A DNA stretch of 11,876 nucleotides from Bacteroides sp. CAG:770 (lineage in GTDB: Bacteria > Bacteroidota > Bacteroidia > Bacteroidales > UBA932): the NCBI GenBank assembly GCA_000435075.1, contig FR890628.1, forward strand, positions 16,667 through 28,542. The letters are read 5' to 3'. The position numbers and the translations under genes are program-made. Below are positions 6,583-11,876 of this stretch, piece by piece. The notes below the pieces were generated by a model. It did no database searches. It had not been told where the DNA came from and saw only the letters and a program-made list of their open reading frames with translations. How positions within the stretch are numbered: the stretch's first letter is position 1; each line of letters opens with the position of its first letter.

Positions 6583-7935
6583 CTAATTGTTCAATATCGT
6601 GTCAATGTCTTTATACAATTTCTCGCGTTTCGCCCTGACGGATGCCAACTTGCCTGACGTGTCCAGCCTCCTGGCATTGACCCCGCGCAAAAGTTCCAGT
6701 CCCCAGCCGTAATAAGCCCATTCGAAGAGGCATAATGCAGGGAAAAGCGCAACATATATCACTGCCGCGAGCAAACTTGCCTTGGCCCATGTAATCAGGA
6801 AGGTTATCAAGCCCAGGACAGGGAATATGAGCAGGGCGTTCAATGCTATAAGGAAGGTTCCGGAGAACATTTCATCCTCTGCTTTCTTCCAGAAATGTCG
6901 CGGAATTATCCATGCCGGTATCGAAGGCCAGACGGCAAAAACGGCAAGCGGGACGAGAGCCACCATCACTATAGCATTGACAATCAATGTAATAATCGAA
7001 GGTGTCGCGTCGAGTTCGGTATCGGTCAATCCTTCCGCCTCCATTTCCTGTCGCAGCGCTGATGCCTCCGCATAAACTTCGGCCACGGCCTCAGGCCTGC
7101 TTTCCTTTGCCGAGGTCAATGCTGCCACGAGCGTCCTGTCGGACTGAAGTTTCTGGGGCAACTGGTCAGGGTCAAGGCCTGCCCGCTTCGCAAATTCCTG
7201 CCCGTATCTGCCCTGACGGATAAAGTCAATGGCATCGTAATTATCAATGTCATCCACAGACAGCATCATGCTCTTGATCTGCTCCCTGACAAGGGCATTT
7301 ACATGCCTCTGCGCCGTGCGCGGCTTCATCTTGTACAGTTCGTAGAACGGCTTTATGGAAATCGGCGTTCCATATTCTATCAGCATGTCAGTACGGAGAT
7401 AACGATATGCCGAATAATGGTTGCAGCTCGGAAGGATGAAGATTTCCTTCTCGAAGTTTCCCATTTCGGCGGCCTCAAATGCCATTTTAGTATAGCCGTA
7501 TGAGAAGGTGCCCAAGAAATGCCTGGTCTGATGTCCCGCCTCCGGGTAGATAACCACAGTGTTTCCGTCGAGAAGCACCTTCTCGGAATCACGGAAGGTG
7601 GCGGCGTTGTTGTTCAACGCAGACTCTCCTTCCCAGGCGAGCCGGAAGGCCGGCAAAAGTCCGATTTTTCTCAGGAATTTGTCCACGAAAGGACCCAATG
7701 CGAATACGTCGGCCCTGACTATGAAATGTACTATACGGTCAGATATGGACAACAGGACTCCCAGAGCATCATTGAGGCTGTTCTGGTGGTCGGAGACAAT
7801 AAGAAGAGGAGTGCCGTCAGACGGTACGTTCCCGGTGTTTATATAATGTACCCGTCTGTAATATACCTTTTCTACCAAAAACTTGACGTAAGCTTTGAAT
7901 ATCCGGTATAAGACAGGTATGTTCGTTTTCGCCAT
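6583..7935 (-). CDS. PlsC-type acyltransferase with C-terminal membrane domain
   Basis: This 450-residue protein has an N-terminal lysophospholipid/glycerol-phosphate acyltransferase domain. The catalytic block is SDHQNSLNDAL with His50 and Asp56 (HX5D spacing, as in Bacteroidetes NHxNSxxDA relatives), and the substrate block is YPEAG (130-134). An acidic linker follows (about 220-312), then three probable membrane helices at about 314-336, 358-381 and 385-406, and a basic tail. It would move an acyl chain from acyl-ACP to a lipid or sugar-lipid acceptor at the inner membrane, perhaps anchoring the cluster product; acyltransferases are regular members of aryl-polyene and flexirubin clusters. 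I chose the ATG at 7935; an in-frame TTG at 7941 would add two residues (MI) but is the weaker start codon. It is the first gene of the leftward operon, with a consensus promoter about 36 nt upstream of the start. Confidence 0.85.
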   Translation of the reverse strand: MAKTNIPVLYRIFKAYVKFLVEKVYYRRVHYINTGNVPSDGTPLLIVSDHQNSLNDALGVLLSISDRIVHFIVRADVFALGPFVDKFLRKIGLLPAFRLAWEGESALNNNAATFRDSEKVLLDGNTVVIYPEAGHQTRHFLGTFSYGYTKMAFEAAEMGNFEKEIFILPSCNHYSAYRYLRTDMLIEYGTPISIKPFYELYKMKPRTAQRHVNALVREQIKSMMLSVDDIDNYDAIDFIRQGRYGQEFAKRAGLDPDQLPQKLQSDRTLVAALTSAKESRPEAVAEVYAEASALRQEMEAEGLTDTELDATPSIITLIVNAIVMVALVPLAVFAVWPSIPAWIIPRHFWKKAEDEMFSGTFLIALNALLIFPVLGLITFLITWAKASLLAAVIYVALFPALCLFEWAYYGWGLELLRGVNARRLDTSGKLASVRAKREKLYKDIDTILNN

Positions 7936-7970
7936 AATCAATCATCAAAAATTTCCCGACACGAATCTTG

Positions 7971-8001
7971 CAAATGTAGTTATTTTCCTATAAATGCCAA
8001 A
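7971..8001 (-). promoter_or_regulatory. Consensus Bacteroidetes promoter for the leftward operon
   Basis: On the minus strand TTTG (8001-7998), a 19-nt spacer and TACATTTG (7978-7971) match the Bacteroidetes primary sigma consensus TTTG-N19-TAnnTTTG exactly. Transcription would start near 7965, giving a leader of roughly 30 nt before the acyltransferase ATG. The perfect match suggests constitutive, fairly strong expression of the lipid operon. No internal promoter of this quality was seen in the three longer gaps of the operon. Confidence 0.75.
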
Positions 8002-8056
8002 AATGAAAAGGGTTGCCGGATTTGCAATGTTATTTTTAGAACATAAAATTTAACTT

Positions 8057-8083
8057 TTGTAAATTTATTTCATGATTTTACAA
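8057..8083. promoter_or_regulatory. Inverted repeat, candidate operator of the fimbrial promoter
   Basis: TTGTAAA (8057-8063) and TTTACAA (8077-8083) are perfect 7-bp inverted arms separated by 13 nt, with arm centres 20 bp apart, about two helical turns. The pair ends 21 nt upstream of the -7 box at 8105 and covers the place where a -33 element would be expected but is missing. This is the geometry of a dimeric regulator site. The surrounding DNA is very A+T rich, which raises the odds of chance repeats. Confidence 0.4.
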
Positions 8084-8104
8084 GTCCGTCTCGTTCTTAT
8101 AGAG

Positions 8105-8112
8105 TATCTTTG
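8105..8112 (+). promoter_or_regulatory. -7 element of the fimbrial operon promoter
   Basis: TATCTTTG matches the Bacteroidetes -7 consensus TAnnTTTG and is followed by the common C. No TTTG is found 19-21 nt upstream (the bases there are caagt), so the promoter lacks a recognisable -33 box. A start near 8119 would leave a leader of about 34 nt before the GTG start at 8153. The missing -33 box and the upstream inverted repeat suggest dependence on an activator. Confidence 0.6.
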
Positions 8113-8152
8113 CGGCCCTTTAACAGATAGACGTAGTTAATCTAAAACAATC

Positions 8153-9472
8153 GTGAACCGCACTCACGGATATAATATCGGCAAATTTGCAAGAACAGTT
8201 GTCCTTGCGATTGTCTGCGTGCTCCTGTCATTGACGGCAAGGGCGGGTGCGGTCATTACATCTGCGATGAGGGCGGAAATCGAGGCGGCAGACGGCATAG
8301 GCAAAAGTTCTGACAGCGTTTCGGTAAAGATTTACTACCGCTGGGACAACTTTGACATTGACACGACTTATCTCGGCAATGGCGCGAGCCTCAGGGAGAT
8401 CGAGCGGATTTTCAGCCGGAGCCTGCGTCTTGTTGACAGTATCTACATCATTTCGAGCGCATCGCCGGAGGGAAATGTCCGATACAACGCGAGGCTCTCG
8501 GAAAACCGCGGACTGGCATTGAAAAGACAGATTGCAGGCATCTGGAACGATGGACGGATCGGGGACGTGACGATTTTTCCGCTGGGTTCCAATTTTCCGG
8601 AGTTTCTCGGCGCGCTGGAGGCGGATGACATGGTTCCGTTGAAGACTGAAATACTCAGGGAGTTCGCGAGCCGTCCGAAAGAGCATCCGGACACGGTTTA
8701 TCGACGGATTATGAAGATGGACGGCGGCATGCCTTACATATATATAAAGAGGAATATCCTGCCGTATCTGAGGTATGCGGAAGTGACCATGTTTTCCAAG
8801 CATGATTTCCATCACGATTTCCCGCCTATGCCTGAAGTTCCGGGACTGGTTCCGGTCAATGCTGCAAGGCAGGAGTCTGAGGACATCTCGCTCGCGGAGC
8901 CTGCAGAGGAGTCCGGCAGCAAGCAAAGGAAGTATTGGTATCCGGTCCTCAAGACCAATCTGCTGTATGATGCAGTCACGGCACTGAACGCGGAAGTGGA
9001 ATTCCCGATAACGAAGAAGTTTTCCATCCTTGTCGAGGACGTTTTCCCGTGGTGGAAATGGGGCACCAATGACAAGCAATATTGTTTCCAGCTGTGGACA
9101 ATGGGCGTGGAACCGCGCTGGTGGTTCCGGAGGACTGACAAGAAGGACTGGCTGAGCGGGCATTTTGCCGGTGTCTATGCCATGGCGGGGAAATATGACC
9201 TCCAGTGGAAGACGAAGCCGTGTTACCAGGGCGAATACTGGTCCGCCGGTCTGACTTACGGTTATGCAATGCCGATCTGCAAATGGCTGAATATGGAGTT
9301 TTCCGTGTCGGCGGGCTATATAAGCAGTGATTACAGGCATTATCAGCCGGATGATGGCTACGACCATCTGTACCGCGACAAGTTCAAGGTGGGCAGGATG
9401 TCGTGGTTCGGCCCTACAAAACTGAAAGTTTCTCTTGTCCTGCCGCTGTGGAAGGACTCGCACAATAGATAA
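8153..9472 (+). CDS. DUF3575 outer-membrane protein with OmpA-like N-terminal region
   Basis: This 439-residue protein starts with GTG; the next in-frame ATG (residue 39) would remove the signal peptide, so GTG is preferred. Residues 1-31 form a signal peptide (basic start, hydrophobic 15-27, ARAG cleavage region). Residues about 55-210 include IISSASPEGNVRYNARLSEN (99-118), followed by RG, which resembles the OmpA/MotB peptidoglycan-binding motif. After a Pro/Glu-rich linker (about 224-258), residues 262-434 match DUF3575: LKTNLLYDAVTALNAEVEFP, then FSILVEDVFPWWKW, then alternating aromatic beta strands typical of a small barrel, ending KVSLVLPLW. DUF3575 genes commonly lead Bacteroidales fimbrial operons and are thought to act in outer-membrane anchoring or assembly of type V pili. 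The next gene begins 24 nt later. The function has not been proven experimentally to my knowledge. Confidence 0.85.
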   Translation: MNRTHGYNIGKFARTVVLAIVCVLLSLTARAGAVITSAMRAEIEAADGIGKSSDSVSVKIYYRWDNFDIDTTYLGNGASLREIERIFSRSLRLVDSIYIISSASPEGNVRYNARLSENRGLALKRQIAGIWNDGRIGDVTIFPLGSNFPEFLGALEADDMVPLKTEILREFASRPKEHPDTVYRRIMKMDGGMPYIYIKRNILPYLRYAEVTMFSKHDFHHDFPPMPEVPGLVPVNAARQESEDISLAEPAEESGSKQRKYWYPVLKTNLLYDAVTALNAEVEFPITKKFSILVEDVFPWWKWGTNDKQYCFQLWTMGVEPRWWFRRTDKKDWLSGHFAGVYAMAGKYDLQWKTKPCYQGEYWSAGLTYGYAMPICKWLNMEFSVSAGYISSDYRHYQPDDGYDHLYRDKFKVGRMSWFGPTKLKVSLVLPLWKDSHNR

Positions 9473-9496
9473 TAATCAAGTTTTTAATACAGATCA

Positions 9497-10525
9497 ATGT
9501 CAATGTTCCGTCACATACATGCTTCCGGAGGCAACGCTTTCTGCGCCGCCTGGCTGATGCTGTGCGTGTCCGTGTCCGCAGGCTGCCACAGGAGGCCGCT
9601 GGAGGACCCGGAATATCTGACGAAGGTCAATGTCGAGGTCAACATTGACAATATCCAAAATGTGACTTGCGACATTTACAATCCCAAGGTCCAGGCCCCG
9701 GTGATCAAGCCGGAGATGATGCATGTCATTTTCTTCGACAAGAAGGACAATGTCGCTGCCGAGACTTTCATCACGGATGTTACCACGGCCGAAAACGGGA
9801 GAAGAGTGATTTCCGGCGAGTTTTCCATAATTCCGGGAAGATACAAGATGCTGATTTATGACTACGGCACGGATGACACTCTCGTAAAGGATTATCATTC
9901 ATGGGACAATGCTTGTGCCTATACGGACAAGGCTGCGTCCTATATAGCGAACCAGTATTCTTCCAAGGGTGAGGTCCCGGAGGTCCGTGTGGAGCCGGAG
10001 CATCTGGTTGTCGCCAGGAATTCCGATGAGCACATCCCCTATCATTTCGGCCTCTATACCATACATGCCGAGGCGCGTTCTGTGGTGGAGTCCTGGTATC
10101 TGCAGATAAAGGTTGACAGTCTTCAGTATGTCTCCGGAGCGCAGGCTCTGCTCCGCGGCATGTCCGGCTCGAATTTCATCGCCACTGACACCCGTGTCAA
10201 TGTCCCTGAGACGTCGCTCTGGTTCAAGATGGTGAAGAGTGATGACGACGGCACGCCTGTCATCTGCGCGATATTCAACACCTTCGGGCACATCGGAGGT
10301 TCTGTCAATGACTTGGAGGTCACTTTCGACCTTACCAGGACTGACGGCAAGGTTTTCCGGCACACCTTCGATATTTCAGACCTGTTCCGGAGTGACAATG
10401 CCGTACTTCATCATTGGCTTCTCTTGGAAGAGACTATCAAGATCGACCCTCCCAAGACACCTGGCGGTTTTGATCCGATCATAGATGACTGGGATAATGA
10501 GCATAAGGAAATTGAAATCAAATAA
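9497..10525 (+). CDS. DUF5119 / Mfa2-like fimbrial lipoprotein
   Basis: This 342-residue protein has a lipoprotein signal ending VSAGC with lipidation Cys30; Ser at -3 is less usual than Leu, Val or Ile. The mature N-terminus CHRRPLEDPE is followed by a beta-rich domain (MHVIFFDKKDN, then GRYKMLIYDYGTD), as in DUF5119/FimB-Mfa2-type proteins that cap, anchor or accompany fimbrillins in Bacteroidales. No transmembrane segment follows the signal, so it should be a surface or periplasmic lipoprotein. The C-terminus PIIDDWDNEHKEIEI (about 327-341) strongly resembles PAVGDWENEIKNIDV of the downstream fimbrillin. The start is the first of two close ATGs (9497 and 9503). It is translated from the operon messenger 24 nt after the DUF3575 gene and 21 nt before the fimbrillin. 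The likely role is anchor or adaptor subunit, inferred from operon position. Confidence 0.8.
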   Translation: MSMFRHIHASGGNAFCAAWLMLCVSVSAGCHRRPLEDPEYLTKVNVEVNIDNIQNVTCDIYNPKVQAPVIKPEMMHVIFFDKKDNVAAETFITDVTTAENGRRVISGEFSIIPGRYKMLIYDYGTDDTLVKDYHSWDNACAYTDKAASYIANQYSSKGEVPEVRVEPEHLVVARNSDEHIPYHFGLYTIHAEARSVVESWYLQIKVDSLQYVSGAQALLRGMSGSNFIATDTRVNVPETSLWFKMVKSDDDGTPVICAIFNTFGHIGGSVNDLEVTFDLTRTDGKVFRHTFDISDLFRSDNAVLHHWLLLEETIKIDPPKTPGGFDPIIDDWDNEHKEIEIK

Positions 10526-10546
10526 ACATATTAAATAATAAACATC

Positions 10547-11677
10547 ATGAAAAAATTAATCGTACTTTTCTCTGCAGTTGCAGCCCTCGCTGCCTGCTCC
10601 AAGAATGAGGTAGTTCCTGCCGTTTCAGGCGAGAACGTGGAGATCTCTTACAAAGTTGCCCCAAGGACAAAGGCTGATCCTCAGACTTTCAACACTCACA
10701 ATGTGTTCGCTTCTTGGGCTTATTATCTGCCTAATGGAAAGAGCTGGGATGCGAACCGGACAGAGGCAAAGGAATATATTTCCAGCTCTGAAATTTCGTT
10801 CAATGATGGAGTATGGAAAGACAAGAAAATTTCATACTACTGGCCAAATGGAGGTTCCCTCACATTCTTCGCGTATTCATTGAATCGAAACAATTTGGAA
10901 CTTAAGCATGAGGAGACTGGTCACTCTTATCCTATTGAATGTCATAACGCGGACAACGCTTACGGAATTAATGCAACAATTGACTTAAAAGAAAATAAGA
11001 ATTTGGACTTGCTTGTTGCCGAGATTGCCAAAGATAGGACACAGAATGAAAAGTTTTACAGTCTCAATGGTGTGCCAACACTTTTCAAGCACAAGTTCTC
11101 CAGAATACAGTTTGCCGTAAAGAAAAAAGAAGAATATACGGGTGCAACTATTACATTGAATTCAATCATATTCAATAACGTGGCATATGCTGGACACTAC
11201 AGTCAGTTTAATAAAGAAGAGGGACACGATACATTCACACAGGATTACTGTAAAGAGGCAGACCTCAGAGGATCTATAGTCTATACAACAACTGATTTCG
11301 CAGTTACTTCTGCAACTGATTATGCTCCTGTCACAGAAACAGACGAGACAAACTATATCTACATGCCACAGGACTTCAAGAATGTAACAGAAGATAAAAT
11401 TGCCACCATCGAAGTCAAATACACTGTAACAGACAAAGAGGGTATCTCCAAGACCTACACCAAAACGCTCAAGGTTAAAGATATTTTCGACAGTTGGAAA
11501 ATCGGCAAGAGATATACTTTCAACCTCATCTTCTCTCTCAATGAAATCAACTGGGCTCCTGCCGTAGGTGACTGGGAAAATGAGATTAAAAACATCGATG
11601 TTGTACCTGGCGAGGTCAAACCGGCAGATGGCTCAATCTCTGCTGACGGCGACACAACAACAGACGAGCAGTGTTAA
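10547..11677 (+). CDS. Mfa-like fimbrillin (type V pilus subunit) lipoprotein
   Basis: This 376-residue precursor has a clear lipoprotein signal (MKKLIVLFSAVAALAAC, Cys17). The following segment carries VAPRTKA with Arg40, similar to where Arg-specific proteases trim type V pilins before polymerisation. The body has fimbrillin family features: ISYYWPNGGSLTFFAYS (95-111), LFKHKFSRIQFAVK (179-192), IYMPQDF (271-277), and the closing RYTFNLIFSLNEINW (322-336) with AVGDWENE (339-346). In the P. gingivalis FimA/Mfa1 system such subunits are exported as lipoproteins, cleaved, and joined by strand exchange. Here it would form the fibre stalk or tip. A polar tail (353-376) ends in Cys376, which is unusual. 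Sampled 60-base rows average about 39% G+C against about 54% in the DUF5119 gene, suggesting different origin or selection. It is the last gene of the operon, ahead of an intrinsic terminator. Confidence 0.85.
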   Translation: MKKLIVLFSAVAALAACSKNEVVPAVSGENVEISYKVAPRTKADPQTFNTHNVFASWAYYLPNGKSWDANRTEAKEYISSSEISFNDGVWKDKKISYYWPNGGSLTFFAYSLNRNNLELKHEETGHSYPIECHNADNAYGINATIDLKENKNLDLLVAEIAKDRTQNEKFYSLNGVPTLFKHKFSRIQFAVKKKEEYTGATITLNSIIFNNVAYAGHYSQFNKEEGHDTFTQDYCKEADLRGSIVYTTTDFAVTSATDYAPVTETDETNYIYMPQDFKNVTEDKIATIEVKYTVTDKEGISKTYTKTLKVKDIFDSWKIGKRYTFNLIFSLNEINWAPAVGDWENEIKNIDVVPGEVKPADGSISADGDTTTDEQC

Positions 11678-11713
11678 TTATTGATTTTCGACATAGTTCG
11701 AAACATATCACAG

Positions 11714-11741
11714 AAAGCAGGGTGTTGAGCCCTGCTTTTTT
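11714..11741 (+). terminator. Intrinsic terminator of the fimbrial operon
   Basis: AAAGCAGGG (11714-11722) pairs perfectly with CCCTGCTTT (11730-11738) around a 7-nt loop, TGTTGAG, and the T-run continues through 11741. It lies 36 nt after the fimbrillin stop codon. The stem is flanked by A's on the left and T's on the right, so weak activity in the opposite direction is possible. Confidence 0.9.
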
Positions 11742-11876
11742 CTTATCCATAAGACCTCCCCGTTATCTTCCAGTTTCACGAACGACACTGTAGTTAAGTA
11801 AGCATTAAAAAATAAGTTGGTAAAGATTTGTGAAGAATTTTCGAGGATAGATTTCTTTTCGAAGAAGGAGTGTACT
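11742..11876. other. Right flank, no supported gene
   Basis: This 135-base A+T-rich stretch follows the terminator. A plus-strand frame from a TTG at 11817 stays open for 20 codons to the edge (begins MVKICEEF if used). A minus-strand frame entering at 11875 stays open for 55 codons and stops at 11708-11710, running through the terminator stem. Neither has a recognised motif or a convincing start signal. It could be the beginning of the next gene or the end of an insertion sequence; more sequence to the right would decide. Confidence 0.3.

Noticed and set aside
7936..7941. TTG at 7941 as the acyltransferase start
   Set aside because: It adds only two residues (MI) before an ATG; the ATG is the stronger start codon and nothing in the added residues is needed by the fold.
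8228..9463. Long open frame (411 codons) on the minus strand opposite the DUF3575 gene
   Set aside because: Translation is rich in Arg, His, Pro and Cys with no signal or domain. The plus-strand frame has a signal peptide, OmpA-like motif and DUF3575 signature, so the minus frame is a shadow of its codon bias.
11708..11750. Minus-strand ATG at 11750 preceded by GGGGAGG, suggesting a small gene
   Set aside because: The frame runs straight into the terminator stem and then opposite the fimbrillin end; no domain, and the good-looking ribosome site is not typical of this group of bacteria.
1..11876. CRISPR arrays, tRNA or rRNA genes, transposases, toxin-antitoxin or phage-defence genes
   Set aside because: Looked for and not seen: no regularly spaced repeats, no structural RNA signatures, and every long frame is accounted for by the lipid and fimbrial operons.

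Overview
The window looks like chromosomal DNA of a Bacteroidales bacterium. The right half carries a DUF3575 - DUF5119 - fimbrillin operon, a gene set largely confined to this order. A perfect Bacteroidetes promoter (TTTG, 19-nt gap, TACATTTG) drives the left half, and translation starts follow A/T-rich leaders instead of strong Shine-Dalgarno sites. Sampled rows outside the fimbrillin gene are around 50-54% G+C, higher than typical Bacteroides. I cannot assign a genus.

Left half (1-7935, all minus strand): a compact operon of at least eight genes read leftwards from a promoter near 8000. In transcription order: PlsC-type acyltransferase with a membrane C-terminus, beta-ketoacyl-ACP synthase, acyl carrier protein, FabZ/ApeP-like hotdog protein, YbgC/4HBT-like thioesterase, MMPL/RND exporter, CrtI/retinol-saturase-like FAD oxidoreductase, and the first 17 codons of a FabG-like ketoreductase that runs off the left edge. 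Most junctions are 2-4 nt; three are longer (67, 38 and 41 nt), and two of those hold a small hairpin just after the upstream stop codon. The gene set fits an aryl-polyene/flexirubin-type or other specialised acyl-lipid pathway: the chain is built on an ACP, reduced and dehydrated, released or transferred by the thioesterase or acyltransferase, modified by the FAD enzyme, and moved to the cell surface by the exporter. No starter-unit enzyme (ammonia-lyase, DarA/DarB), second ketosynthase or LolA-like carrier is visible, and the cluster continues past the left edge.

Middle (7936-8152): a 217-bp divergent regulatory region. The leftward promoter matches consensus. The rightward promoter has a perfect -7 box but no -33 box, and an inverted repeat lies just upstream, suggesting a regulated promoter.

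Right half (8153-11741, plus strand): a three-gene type V (FimA/Mfa-like) fimbrial operon. It encodes an outer-membrane protein with an OmpA-like N-terminal region and a DUF3575 barrel, a DUF5119 lipoprotein, and a lipoprotein fimbrillin, and it ends at a strong intrinsic terminator. The DUF5119 protein and the fimbrillin share a C-terminal DW-[D/E]-NE-x-K motif. The fimbrillin gene is much richer in A+T than its neighbours. The last 135 bases hold no gene I can support.
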